The translations under genes were made by a program, and so were the position numbers. 64,000 nucleotides of DNA from Antennarius striatus (taxonomy: Eukaryota; Chordata; Actinopteri; Lophiiformes; Antennariidae). The notes beneath the pieces are model-generated. The model made no database searches. It was given only the letters and a program-made list of their open reading frames with translations, and had not been told where the DNA came from. How positions within the stretch are numbered: position 1 is the stretch's first letter; the number at the start of each line of letters is the position of its first letter. The DNA lies in the NCBI RefSeq assembly GCF_040054535.1, contig NC_090792.1, forward strand, positions 9,200,491 through 9,264,490, read 5' to 3'. Positions 22,729 through 36,514 of this stretch are shown piece after piece.

Positions 22729-23860
22729 CAACATTCCACGACACCCCTGAATTCAAAATTTTACCCTGACCTAAGCGGATGTTGCAGTCTCTGAATTCAA
22801 AATTTTACTAAAGCATAGGAAATTTAAGCATAGGTAGATCTAAGCACTAGCTTTGACCTATGGCCTTACACTGGCCTTCTCCCTCGTCTTTCTATCGTAT
22901 TCGGTTCCTGAGTGTACAAAAGTTGACAAACACACAAACATTAACAATTACAATACATTACCTTCATGGGATGTAAAACACACAAAAAAAAAACTTGAGT
23001 CCCAAGATCTTCCTTCCAAATGATTGATCATTATTTGGGAGTATTTATGTATTTCAAAGCTGCAATATTAATTTATCAACTTTTTACATTGATGACGGAT
23101 ATTTAAAAAAAAACATTTACCATAAAATTTTTGTATGTAATGTGAAAGTTAACGATCTTAATAATGAACTTCAGCTTGTCACAAATATGTGAGACGTTTC
23201 AGTCTTCTTCAGCTCATTGATCTTTTTTTCCAGTCCTCATATTTACTCTTTTGGTGCAGTCTCGCCAACACAGTTTCTAACAGCAGGCTGTCAGATAAAC
23301 TCACTGTGCAATCCGACCAGCACCAGACAAACTTTCCACCTGGCTGCTAGGCATAATGGAGCTTTTAGCAGTGAGAGTAAGAAATGGTGAAAATCAGATT
23401 CATTGAAGCACCCGAAACTTTGATCCAAATATTCTATACGTTGTCAGTGTGTAATTGTTACATCCCGCTTCAAAGTGGTGCTGTATTGTAATTGTCAGTG
23501 TTCGTGTGTTCTTCCGCTCGTTCGTCCGTTAGTATGTCTGCCAAATACAGTATCTTCGCAACCGTTGCAGATAGAAACATTAAACAAAAAGTACATTACT
23601 CGGGCGGCAAAGGGGATGAAAATGAGATGATGACCTTTACCTTGAGAAAAGTAAGTCAAGGTCAAATTTCAACTTTTGTACCCTCAGGAAACGGATAAGA
23701 TAGAAAGACGAGGGAGAAGGCCAGTGTGAGTAAGACCATTAGGTCAAAGCTATTGCTCTGATCTTTTAAAGCAGGTCAGAGCACTAGTTTTGATCTTTGA
23801 CCTATGCAAGTACAGTAGGTCAAGGTAAAATTTTGAATTCAGGGGTGTCGTGGGATGTTG
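22729..23860. mobile_element. Long-inverted-repeat (foldback) DNA element, about 1.1 kb
   Basis: The left arm (22,729-22,925) and right arm (23,661-23,860) are imperfect reverse complements of about 200 bp each. Both ends read 'caacat[t/c]ccacgacaccc'. The arms include 'gaattcaaaattttacc', 'tagctttgaccta' and 'ggccttctccctcgtc'. The core (22,926-23,660) has no transposase; a 68-codon frame at 23,492-23,698 runs into the right arm. Inside the left arm the 14-mer ggatgttgcagtct (22,777-22,790) duplicates the right outer boundary (23,853-23,866). Superfamily not assigned. Confidence 0.85.
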
Positions 23861-23869
23861 CAGTCTGTG

Positions 23870-26800
23870 ACTAACTTGGTTCTACTTAAATCTGCAAACA
23901 ACTTTGCTTTAGAAATACTTAGAAATGATAGATTGTGCTTTCTAGATCAAACTATTATATACACAGTATATAGTAAATATATACAGTATATGTATATATA
24001 AAAAATCACTGTTGTCTTTAGAGATTGTTGTTCTGCTAAAAGCTGATCTTTAATTTTTGTTAACACAGGTTTTCCGTTGATTTCTTTGTTGACATAACTG
24101 CTGTGGTACACAGCTGTTTTACCTTAAATGCCATTCAAGTGTAATAATAATAATTTTATCAAGCATCAAAATTAAAAATTCTCATGAGGATGTAAGTCAT
24201 AGTTATGACTCATCCATGCTTACATATTAGATATTGGAAGAAAATCTGACTTCGAAAACAATACAGAGTGAATAATAACCATAAAAAACATAGTGTGACT
24301 TCAATATCACCACACATAGAATAATGAACCCCAGGCTCACAGACAAAATTCAGTTATCGAGGATTCAATTCACTGCATGCATACTTTGCAGTTTTGTTGT
24401 TTCTTGTCTAATAACAGCTTCAAGATGTAAGATGAGATGAATAGTTGTGTCACAGCAGGTCCAGTGTTTTGTGCTCATTTAGAGTTGAAGTGAAACAATG
24501 AAAACACAAAGGCACAGGCACTCTGGTTATCTTTGATTGCTCTGTTGTGTTAGATCTACTGTGCCCACACACGTGTGACTGATGACAGTACATAACAGCT
24601 AAGCCCACAATAAAGAGGGCTTGTGGAGAAAACTTCCTGGAATGGTTCAAAACATAGATTTAGAATTTTCCAAAATTGTGATTTTCACATTTAGCACATC
24701 ATTTTCTCACACATGCTGTGCTTTCATATGGTTCTGTAGTTGAACATTGCAACAAGTTACTCAGGGCACAGGGAGATATTGACTTAAAAACATTATCCAG
24801 GGCTCCAGACATATACAAGTGTTGGTTTGTGGCAGACATTGATGTCCTTAAAAATATTATTCTTGCATGCAACTCAAACATTAAGCTAGATTTCTGTGCA
24901 ATACTATGGAAAACTTTCTTTCACTCTCAAGAGGTTTGTGAGTGTGTGTTATATTCAATTTTATACATTTTAATACCTTATTTAATTTTAACTGATTTAT
25001 TTCATAATACTTATTTTTCAAGAAGGCACACGGCAAGAAATTTCAAGTTGTTCATTCTGAATGGTTATGCAGCATGTAAGGTTTATTAATTTGTGATAGT
25101 CTTCAGTGTGTTTCACATGCATTTGTTTTAAATTTTAGGTCTTTTATAATATTAATAAATTGGCAATAGTTCTTCTTATTCTTCCACCAGAGCTCATCCG
25201 TATTTTCCCATCTCCCCTGTGTCTCCTCACCTTTTTTCCAAGGTGCTACATGGATTCTTTGAAGGACCCAGTCTGAGATCACATGCATTGTGGACTCAAT
25301 CGAGACAAGGTCACATTGAATGCTAATAAATGAGTGGGTCTGTTCTACAGATAACTGCATCTGCTCTTTCTTTATTCTACCTCATGTCAGCCAAATATAC
25401 GCTGACAGCTGAAGTAGATTGTTTGGTGACAAGTAGTAATACGTCACTGTAATAAACGCTGTGCGGGGGAAGACAGTAAAACTTGTGGCGCAGTAGTAAA
25501 GTCACTACGATTGTTTTAGTAACTAGTGGTGGTAGTGGAAACAATAGTAGTACAGGAGTAGTAAACTTTGGGCTACATAAAACAATTGTCGTATTAGTGA
25601 TCATACCAAAACTTTGTGGTCCCTAGCGGTCTGTGTTTCTTGTTGTGGTCTTGATTTTTTTTTTAATGTTAAACAATCACTTATCTCCTTATCTTCTATC
25701 TCCAGCCACCAGCTCCAGCCTTCATCATTGACTCTTCATCAGCTTGTCTGAGGAGGGCACAAACCAAAGCCAGACTCATTGATACAATTTACGGTCAGAA
25801 CCCTCCTCTTTCACAATAAAGACAGTAAATCCACTTTTGCTGTATTGTTTTGGACTGCATGTTCATTTCTTTATGGGTTATAGAGGCCATGGGTTATGAA
25901 TTAAGTTCCTTACACAGCTTAAGCCTTTAAATTTGTCACTGGTGAATTGTGGGTCGCTGTCACCGATGAAGACTAATGAACACCCACGACGGACAAGTTT
26001 TCATGAATTCTTTTGATTACAGATGGACCCTAGCATTTCCTAGAGTTGATTCAATTTTGGTGATGATCCGGATTAGGACTTGGTAATTTTTAAAGGATTC
26101 TTTATTATTGTGAGAAAGAGCAGTTTTCATCATTTGGCTACAAACATTAGAACTTTCAGCAGGTCCTTGTCGTGCTCCTCATTTCCAATTTCTGTTGGTC
26201 CCGTCAGCGTTGATGATGATGCTGACTTCCATTCAGTCCACCTTACTTTTCTACACTTATCAGGGACATTTCCCACAATACTCACAGGCTTCAGTTGGAC
26301 CAACTCCTGCTCATTGCAGCCTCATTCATAGAACTACTGGTTGGACGAGTCGATCATCTTGTTCATCAAATGGAGTAGAATTTGAAAATGTTTCTTTTTA
26401 TTCCCCTGTTGCTTTGACACATTTCACAGCTGCCAGCCTCAGGATGAATTACAATGCCAAACAGTCTGTTTCTGATGTTCAGTGTCACTGTGAAATCATC
26501 AGGATTGTGATGCAGCGTTAACTGAGCCCAGATAAAACTGTTTATGCCCCTAACCCTCAGACGCTCGCCATCCGGCACTTCCTTAGACACTCTTTCTCAT
26601 GTCCACTTTTCCCACATCTGTTCTACATAAACATAATTGCTGAACACTTGTCCTGTTTACTCTGCAGTGTTTCTCTTCATTCTTAACACTTTCTGTGGTA
26701 ACTGTCAGTGGTTCAAGTCCCTGTTCTGTGGCCAAATTCCATGTCGTTTTCATCCCACCTGCTGTACAATGAATGCCTGGTGGTGGTTGACTTTCCTGAC

Positions 26801-29610
26801 TGACTGCTGTGCATCATGCCACAGCTCCAGGGTCGAGTGTATGATTAACAGGTCCTTGTCCAGAGTCCCCAGCATGCTTCCATGCCTGATCTATTCTTCA
26901 TGATTTATTCAAAATCTCACCCTGGAGCTCCAACAGCTCAGCAGTTTGTTCTCCTTCACCCGCGGCATGTCTGTTCATTGTACTTTTAATTAAATGGATT
27001 AAGTTTCACTTAAAAACCACACTGTGATTCGCCATTATATTGTTGAGTAAATGAGTAAAGTCCTTGAATGTTCTATGCTCCTTTTCAAGGGCATGAAAAT
27101 AAAATCTGGTAATGCTGTGTACGATGACGACTTGCTGTTCATCAAAACCCTTTACAAAAAAAGGCATCATTCCAAATTTTGAAGCACAATTTTTCCAACA
27201 GTGTGAAAGTTCTCCTCATTGAAAAGACCCCACAAAAAATTAAAGAAACCAAACAAAAGTAACAACAAAGCCCATTGTAGTATGCATTCTAGGCCAGTAG
27301 TTGGCGATGTAACTTTTCAAAACCACTTGTTCTGTTCAGATTGAAAAGCTAACAGTAATGCAGTTCATGGTGCACTCAGTTTTGAGAAGAATTATGTTAT
27401 TTAAGTTTACGCAATGACAATAACACTGACGTTTTTCAGTCCATACTCTCTGGAATCTATTTCTAAAGTTTACATTTTCAGGCTCCCAAATCATCCCTGC
27501 CTAATGGCATCTGTGATCACTGGTGGATTTCTTAAGGAAACTTAATGAAACTTTACCGTCCTTGTTGGACCTTTTCTTCGTATGAAATCTTGTAATAAAT
27601 TGTGCTGTAAAATAAAAACCATGAAGTGTTCAGTCTCTGTATCTCTCTAACAAAAGAAACATGAGCTTGTATAAGGCTGAACTTAACTAACACATCTTAG
27701 GCAGGTACTCTGCTCTTCTACAGTTTCTGAATGTCCCTGACAGATCTGGATTTCTTCTCTTAATATTGTGACTCTTTTGATAATAGCGTATTTTTCTCTT
27801 TACTACCCTCTTCCTGAACTGGACAGCTTCTGTCTTCACCATGTGTAGACTGCGTGATGGATTTTCACTTAATGTGGCACCCAGGACAGAAGCCATGTAT
27901 TATGTACAGTATAGGGATATTTGTTTCTAATCCCGTAGAGTTTGTGCGTGCTAGGGGAGCGGAGCAGGGATGAGTTTGCGTGCCATGCTGGCCTGGCGTG
28001 CACGGAGCTTGGTCACTGAACTTCGTCTTCCCCAGGGAGCGGGGGTGTGTGGGGGGGGGGGGGGGCTCTACTGGGAGATTAAAATGAAAAGAGGGAGAAA
28101 GCACAAGTAGAAATGGCTTCCAGATGACCCCAACTCTCTGAGCTCATCTGAGACGGGCTGAGAAATCAGCAGGACATATTTCCCATCTCCCATCCCATGA
28201 AAGGACTATAGTACATTAACCTAAAGGAAACCCCGACAGAACCAATGTTATACAGATTTTAAAAAGCTGAAACAGTAAAGAAAGCCAAGTTTGGACAGAA
28301 TTCTTAAATTACACTCAGACATAACACTCTCCTCTGCCTTTTCAGCTCAGTCATCCATGGAATCCAGTATGATGTTGTGGGTTGTAAATCATGATATTGT
28401 CTATTTTAGGTTGTTATAAGTTCAAGTTTCTTTACATTAAGCTTTTAAATAACATTTTATAATGTTCAAGAGAACTTTATTTTTGAAAACACACCAGGAT
28501 TGATGTTAGTTTGTTTAATAATATAATAAAAATCGTGTTAAAGATAAATCATAGAGAGTTTGATATAAACTCCAACGCAAGCAAGTTTTAAAGTTTAATT
28601 ACATTTCATATTCTCCTGCTTTCAATCAAGATTTCATAAAAGCCTGACAAACAGTAATTTGTCTGCTTTAATCACACCAGACTATCATGAGTCATAACTT
28701 TGTATTGTTTGCAGCATATGGATGACCTTATAAAGATGTCTTTCAGATATTTGTTATTTGAAAAAAAAAATCTGTCTGAAAAATAAATCAGGCGCACGAT
28801 GTTATATTTCTCACACAGCTGGAAGCTACCAAGACACCACTCATCGATTTTTGTTCTGAAGCTGATCCAGTGATTTTGTGGAGCACTGTCTTGGATTTTA
28901 TTTTATAAGTTTATTTAACAGACTGCAGTATACCAAAATTTATACAAAGAAAACAAAAAAAAAAGTTGTGGAATAAATACTTAAATTTGTGATGCAATTA
29001 ATATAAAAAAGAAATGCCCATACAGAGGAAAAGGTGATGGTGTAGGACAGGACTTCAGTACATAATCATACATAGATGACAGTTTAGGGTTTAAAAATAC
29101 CGTTAAAAGAAGAATTGGATGAGAGAGTCAAGTTAAAGTATTAAGTATGCAGCAGGGACCTCAGGCTTACTCTACACTAAGTGTGTGTACAATGCTGGAT
29201 GTGATCAAGCTTTTCCAGACTGCAAGGCCAAACTTACTTATTTTGAAGCTACTGGATTTAATTTTCCAGATCTTTTAAAGTCTTTCTGGGGCAACATACT
29301 TAAAATGATTTACCAGAGACAAGGCTACCTGTGCACCTTACTGATTTTCACTTAATTCTAGCTATCATCGATCATGATCCAGGGCTGTTTGAATGGACTA
29401 TGCTGCAGTATATCCTGGATGATACCTTTAAACTTTATTTTAAACGTTTCTTTCATAAAACGTTGTTGTTTTTTTGGTTAAATTTTTCTATGACTCACAA
29501 GTGTATGTTAATAATTATACAGTAAATACAAACCAAATACACCATTATGGGTTATTTAGGGTAGACGTGTCATCATAGTCCATCGCATGATTGCATTCCT
29601 GGGTGTCACT
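23870..29610. other. Long gene-free interval
   Basis: No exon is firmly supported. One 124-codon frame at 24,718-25,089 is flanked by a plausible acceptor and is discussed under findings. The stretch about 26,000-26,560 carries blocks such as 'tgatgatccgga' and 'ctgccagcctcaggatgaatt' that look like a decayed dispersed fish repeat. A G15 run is at 28,051-28,065. Confidence 0.45.
28051..28065 (+). repeat. Mononucleotide G15 tract
   Basis: Fifteen consecutive G following a short GT stretch. Length is likely to be unreliable in assembly and variable between individuals. Confidence 0.95.
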
Positions 29611-29623
29611 GAGTTATTTGGAA

Positions 29624-30108
29624 CACTGGTCCCCATCCCCCGGGCTGCAGACCGGTACCGGTCCGTAGGTCAGTTGGTACCGGGCCTCACAGAAAGAATA
29701 CAGGACTTACACCATTTCTGTCTTATTTATTATCTGATTCTGAACAATGCTTTATTTTAGAAAATTACCAGATTCTCTCCACATCTGTCTATGAGTCCCT
29801 CTTGATGCATGTCAAGATGTTTGCCTCGGTCACACGACTACCTCCTTAAAGGAGCCGCTGCGGCCACTAACACAGAATACATTACAGCTAAACTGAAACT
29901 CCCAAGCTAGCAAAACAAATAAAGAGCAGAATATAAAAGATACAGTGAGGAGACAGACGAAGGACCTACAATTTAAAAGAAAAAGAAAACTGCAAAATGC
30001 CAGTTTTTTGTTGTTGTATTTATCCGCCGGACGTTAAAGGCTGATCCGTGAAAATATTCTCCGTCATTAAACCGATCCTTGGCACAAAAAAGGTTGGGGT
30101 AACACTTG
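29624..30108. mobile_element. hAT-like non-autonomous DNA transposon
   Basis: Left end CACTGGTCCCCATC followed by 'cagaccggtaccggtccg'; right end 'gcacaaaaaaggttgggg' then TAACACTTG. The ends approximate the inverted repeat CAGTGGTCCCCAACC carried by many vertebrate hAT MITEs, and the palindromic ACCGGTACCGGT just inside the left end is typical. The 485-bp body keeps no transposase frame, and an 8-bp target duplication is no longer evident. Confidence 0.7.
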
Positions 30109-30109
30109 T

Positions 30110-33100
30110 TTAGAGCATTACTTTGCGACCTCATGACAAGAAAGATAAGAGGCTATGATGCAACGAGCTGATGTGTGTTCTGTAGCAGTATATGCTACAA
30201 CTTTGAGCGTGCTTTTCCTTATCTATTAAACTCTGAAATGCTCAACCATGACACCCAACAAATCGCATCATCTGTACAGCATCTGTTCCATTTGTGTGGT
30301 TGGACATTAAGTACATTTTTTAGGGCTATAACACAGGATGTTCCTCTATATTTTGTACTGACTCATATTTATGAGTGGTTTTGTCTCAGGCTTTCTTTGA
30401 GACCGACTATTCCAGGCTGGGTTCCCGCAAGTGGGGAGGCTGAGCTAGTTTGATCACAGCTGAAGGGAAAACTGAACATTTCGTGCAATATGGATACCAG
30501 CAGCGGGTTTCTCTTCTCATTGTGTAATTGGGCGGATAATTTTCCGTGATTCCCTCTCTTTTGCACCTCCGTATGTTCCGCTTGAGCAGCTTGGTACATT
30601 TTAGAATCCTGAAAATTAAGCGGGGTCAGCAAGCGGTCGGGTTAACCCCCCGTCACTGCTCCAGTTCTGCAGATGAGCCAATGGTACGCTAGGAGGCCAG
30701 AGACCCCAGAGGACAGAGTTCCTCTGCTGTCCTGGGAGCCTCAGTTGCCCTGCTGTAGCCTCACTGGTACATTTATAGCTTTGCTAAAAAAAAACTACCT
30801 TTCTTTAATTTTGAATATATTTAAATTCTGGAATTAAATTGTAAAATACATCAAGAATTAAACATTTTTTTCATTTATATTTTTCAATTTGTTCCAATTT
30901 TTAAAATATTCTGTGTTGCTCTTCTGATTCTATTGATCTGCATTTTTGACTGGTATTTGCCCGGTGTAAGTTCAGTGAGGGCAACTGTCCTTTCATAAAA
31001 CATTCAACAGTTGTCGGCTCAATCAGAGTCCTGCTTTACTTATTCAGATCCAGTTCTCACTTTACTGCAGCTCTCATATGATCCGCAGACGTTCGCCTCT
31101 CTCCTGGCTGCTGCTTTTGTTGCAGAGCTCTCTCGTACAGGCTGCTGAAGTGTTTATACTTACGTCCACGAATGCAGAGAGAGTGATTACAGCTCTTAAA
31201 GCAAAGCTGACGTAAAATAACACTGTGATCCTGGAAGATGACATAACTCCAGCAGCCTTTTGCCATCTGGTAGTCCTTAACAATGAGAGTTGTCATATTT
31301 GGCATTTTGGTGAGAGATGGCCAGGACCACCTCACATTTTCAAGGCTAATAGGTTTTTTTTCTTTTTGTCACATTTTTGCGCTGCAGAAAAGCAGAGAAC
31401 AATTTAGTGTGGCTCCAAAATAATCAATGTGAGGAATTTGTCAGCTTTACACATGCCATATAGATGATGGTTTATGAAACACTGTGTTCTGATTTAATAA
31501 TCCCAAATATTTCACTTTGTTGTTACTGTGTTGTTGTTTTTTACGAGACCATTTGCTTGAGCAAAGAAATCTGATATGCAATCAAGACTTTATTTTTAAA
31601 ATCTGCTTAAAAAGGAACATTTTATGCCATCAAGACTGGCTTTTAAAGAGAAAAGAGGACTTAAATCTAGTTGATTTGATACAACAGATACTGCCAAGAA
31701 ACGTATTTACTCTATAAATGCATTTTCTGTTACCCCTGTATCATCATTTCATACAAATCACCACTCATATCCAGGCTTTATTTCTCTGGTGTGTTTGTGA
31801 GTTCCAGCTGTTCTGGAGTCCATCTCATCCTCTCTGTCAGACTGCGGTGCACCCTGTGATCTGGCCCATGTGGGAATAACCTGAAAACGTTGACCTGTTC
31901 AGCTGTTTGGCTGACACAAGCTGTGCTCATGCATATGTACTTATGCAATGCAAGCAAACGTATGGATGCTTTCAAGCAGTCATTCAAACACAGAGACACA
32001 TGCTGCTGGTATAACAAGGAGTTCCAGCATGATTGAAGATCTTATATAATTGTACCTTCCCTTTCATGTAAAGTCAGGCTGAGACTCTCAGGTATTTCAT
32101 GTTGGAGAAAAAAGTACACTTAAATATGCTGTATCTTGCCCATCTCCTCTGTTTATGTATGGGATGTGCTCTGATGCTGCACTCAGTGGATTTTGTCTAT
32201 ATATGGTGCGCTCTTTGCAGCGCTACGGTCATTTATGAGGGAATGTAAACACATAACTGTTAGCAGACTAATAGTCATTAGCAGCCCTATTGTTTGAGGA
32301 CAGAAAGTCTAGACTGACATGGGCAAAGATTATCTGCCCGCCGATAACCGAGTGTGATATGGAAGTCCTGATTTACACAAGAGGAAGTCTGACACTCTGC
32401 GTCAAGAGCAGCTTCCATATGGATGTAGTTTGAGTGGAAAAGACAGAGTGGCAGTAAGTTATCACTGCAGAGCATTGAGGAGTCCTTCCCGACTGAAGAG
32501 CTATGGGATTCCTATTACTGTAGTTTGTCAAACTGCCCCTGTAAAGTTGAATTGTCAGGGAACAGTGGAGTTTTTCAAGACTTACCAAACAAGGCCTGTA
32601 GGCCCTCTGCCATTGTTTAGGAACAATTTCATAGGCAAGTGTGGTGAAAGTGGATGTTCATGCTGTGTTTTACATAGGATGATACGCCTTTTCCTTCTCA
32701 TTTTCTATGCTTTGATAATTCACCAGCAGCATTACAGGGAGCTCAAAGAGGAGTTGTGTTCGAGGCAGATGTGAAGATTGAATCTCATTTCATGAGAAAT
32801 ACAGATATGGACAATAATAGGTCAAGCTCTTCTTGTGTACGAAACTCTTGTACTTACTAAAAAACAAATTGCCCAATGTAGGCCTAAAGACAAACTTTAT
32901 GAATTACGTCATTTGAGACACAAGTCCCACCATTCACATGGTTCCCATCTAGACCGACTCAGACACAAACAACCTTTAAGTTTGACTTCCTTACCCTGTC
33001 CTACTGCATCCTCTCCTGCACCCATTACTAAAGGTGATACATTTCTACATCCCGCAGTTTGCGGGGAAAACAGTAGACTGCCTGACAACCAAAAGAGCTT

Positions 33101-36100
33101 AAAAGAGAGCGGTCTCAGAGCAGTCGCCCATGCACAATGTATTCCATATGCTCACTGAGAGGTTCCAAGGCAACCTATACCTCACATCATGCACAGACCA
33201 CCTATGTTAAGTGACACATTTCTGCTCAGACACAATGGATCCAATAACTTTTGAATGAAGTTCCAGTGAAAGTTAATCAAGAAAACTATTTTTGATGTAA
33301 TTAGGCCATAACATGCTGTCACTCAAAGCTGCCACATGTGCTTAGTCTTAATTTTCCTGTTGTCCGTGTCTGGAGCTTACTGTCTTCCTATTGTCTTATT
33401 AAAAATGTTTTGTTTATTGTACTGAGGTCATTTCTGTCTCTCCTTCTCCACAGCAAAGCTGCCTTCAAAAATTTAATTATCCATCATTTCATCAGCCTCA
33501 TCAACCTCATCAGTCTTAGCAGATTTATCATCCACCACCACCACCGCCGCCACCATCAGTGTTTTGACTACAGGCGAGGATTCATCTTGCTCCTGCTCAC
33601 AGATTTGCTCTTTGATCCTAATCTCCCTGCAACCAAAAAACAAAAAACAGACTGTCTGAAAGTTAAATATCACATGTTTGCTGTAATAAAGATTATATTG
33701 ACTTCATTTACTTGTCTCTCCTAATTTAACTGAATTGTCTCCTGTAAATGCCATTGTGTCTATTTTTTAGTTGCTCAGTAAGGTCAAGTTTTTGAATGTC
33801 AGTCTTTCTCCTCCTGTGTGGAGATTGCTTGATCTCACCACGTGAGTATGTCCCTGTTGTGTCTCCTGGTCTTCTTTCCATTTCCATTGAATTGAATCAG
33901 TAGCCCTACATTCTAAAGGTACATCAGTAGTGTTTAAAGTTGTTCATTTTGTTTTTTGTCTATAAACACAATATATCCTAGCTTTTCACTGTTTTATTGC
34001 TGAGTTGAGGATTCTGTGCATTTCACACGTCCAAACTGTTTGACTGCACCAGGCACAGCTGTGTCATGTTCCCACTGCAATATGGTTTCGCTCTATGCCC
34101 AGTATGGCATCAAACCCCACCCAGAACACATCAGAAGTGGGAGTATTGTGCCAACAATATTTAATTGAATTCCTCAAATTTTGTTGATTTGGTGACATTT
34201 CTTTGATATTTTTTTTTTTTCCTCCAATGGGTGAGTACGAAATGTAATTAAATAGTTTTCTTTTTTGGTCTGTTTTTACCATCATCAATCTGCAAAGGGT
34301 GTTTCATTTTAACATTGAAGGAATTTTCTCTTCCATTTCTGCGTCTAACTTTCTCCTTGGCTTCATCTCCTCTCTGCAGCATCAGGCAACTCCTGTCAAA
34401 AGGAGTCTTGGAACATATTTTCCACAGAGCAGAGCAGAGAACTGCTTCTGGGATACTTGGGATCATTTTATAAGAAGTATAAAATGCTACTTCTACAATG
34501 TGCTTACAGGGCTACAGTTAACCATGTTTTTTTGGAAGCACACCTTCAGTCACCATAATGACGTCCGTTGAATAAAACGAGGTAAATACTATATACCAGC
34601 AGGTGAATTATCAGTTTTATACTTCTTAAATTAATTAAAGAAATAAAACAGTAACTGTGGGAAAAAATTAAAAGTAAATCAAGCATATATATATCACATA
34701 CTTTATATCTGGTGTTGAGCTGTACCTCAAACCTGCAGATTAATTAATTATCTATAGTGGAACATGAATCAAGTAAGAATGAAGCTTTAATTGGATAAAA
34801 AGGTAGAACTGCTGAACTCAGAATTCTGGTTCTGGGCCTTTCTGTAGATTTCTGTGGTTTCACAAAAGAAGTGATGGATCTTTGTGTCGCATGGGTTTGG
34901 TTTTCTTTGAGGGTTAACTGAGGACATGGTGTGTGAGATGGACACATCTGATCGCCGAGGCTTTGCCATGCAGACTGTCTACCACTCCGAGGTGCGCTGA
35001 GGTCATCAGAGCTGGTTGTGAGACTCTTCTAAAAGGTGAACAATGAATTCTCCCTCTCTCCAGGAGAAGGAGGGAGTTGCTCCTCTCTTCTCTTTTTCCT
35101 CTTTTGCTGCCTCGCTTTATTGCCTCCGTCAGCCCTAATTTGGGTTGATGGGGTGGCTGTTGCATGACAAGACACATGTCTGGGCCCCTGCGTGAGAAGG
35201 CTGGCTCACCCTTGCTGGGCTTGTTTTCTTTGCGTGACCATGTCCCTCCCTCTGTCACTCCTGGCACCTCCTGGTGAGCCCCCCCTCTGACCCTCTTCAT
35301 GCCCTTGTTAGCTGGCATGTGACTGGTTTATTTGCTTTGGACAGCTGCCCATTTCAAAGGTACATTTTGACCACGCTTAGGGAGGGGTCATCGCAGTGTG
35401 AAGCAATGGCAGAAGTGTTGCTGTGTATGCTGGAGGAGAAAATCTATGGGGGAGCTGGACGAGGGGGTGTAAGAGCTCTATCCTTTGTATAGCGTGATAA
35501 GGCCTGGCGGCTATATTTGAGTTTGTGACATCTCTGCCTGGCCAAAGGGAAATATGCCCCACTGTCACTGCTTTTGAGGAATGCAAGCACAGGCAGGTCA
35601 CTCAGAGTTTACCATCCTCGTTTGCCATCCTGAGAAACGGGAGCAGGAGCGCTGTGGCAATGCGAAGGGATTTCACTTGTTCCCACTGATGTAATTCAAC
35701 AAATGCTCACGCTAACATTCATGTCACTGCACATTATCTCTGAAATGTTCTCTATTGTATTCCAAGTGTGTGACTATACAGCTAAAAATGGGACGGACCG
35801 GTGAGACTGTAAATCGGAGTTCATCCAAGGTTTGTGTTTTAAAACTTCTGCCCCTCTCCCATCTCAACCTGTGCAGATTCTGTTCAGCCTGATACAAAAC
35901 CGATGATACACAGACACACAATACTCATTGAAAACTATTCATTAAGTAGTTTGATGTTATGTAATGACATTATGCAATCAATAACAAAAATGGACCTTAC
36001 TATTTTCTGATATTGAGACAGGAACACATATAAACTCAGTATCAGGCTCATCCAAACCTCAATTTTTTTAAAAAAAGCCTTCTCAGTTAAAGTCAAATTT

Positions 36101-36380
36101 AACTGTGATTTCTTTCCTGTGCATTTTTCAAAGCAGTAGAGGTACAGACTCTGAATAAACTACCATTCCACTGGGGTATTGTTGAATCCCAACTCAGACA
36201 GCCATTGGATTACGTTAATCACCGCATCCTGCAAATCACAAACATTAGCAAACACTGGTCTGTTGTTTAAACAACTTGTTTAAGGTTACAGTTATAATCG
36301 TGTTTAATCATGGAGTGAATTTGAGAAAGCAAATTTATAGATTAGTGTCAGTTTCAGGTAATCAAATACTATAAGTTGGT
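30110..36380. other. Gene-free interval
   Basis: No exon is firmly supported. The minus-strand frame at 31,057-31,335 has a donor-like GTAAGTAT inside it and is treated under findings. The 35,040-35,300 block is less AT-rich and non-repetitive. Everything else is AT-rich with chance frames. Confidence 0.45.
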
Positions 36381-36384
36381 GCCC

Positions 36385-36512
36385 CCACAGCGCACTGGTG
36401 TCGTGCCCGGAGTTTGCCCCGCCTCACGCCCCTAGAAGTTGGGATAGGCTCCTGATCCCTGTGACCTGCTACGGCGGATAAACCAGTTTGGAAGATGATG
36501 AATGAAATTTGG
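36385..36512 (+). repeat. SINE-like repeat, 3' fragment (copy 5)
   Basis: Contains 'cgtgcccggagtttgcccc', 'gcctcacgccc', 'gggataggctcctgatccc' and 'acctgctacggcggata', ending at a GATGATGAATGAA-like tail. It is closer to the 56.7-kb fragment than to the other copies, so the two form a subfamily. Confidence 0.8.
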
Positions 36513-36514
36513 TG

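Noticed and set aside
26700-26730. tRNA-like B box 'ggttcaagtcc'
   Set aside because: No A box at the right distance and no cloverleaf can be drawn around it.
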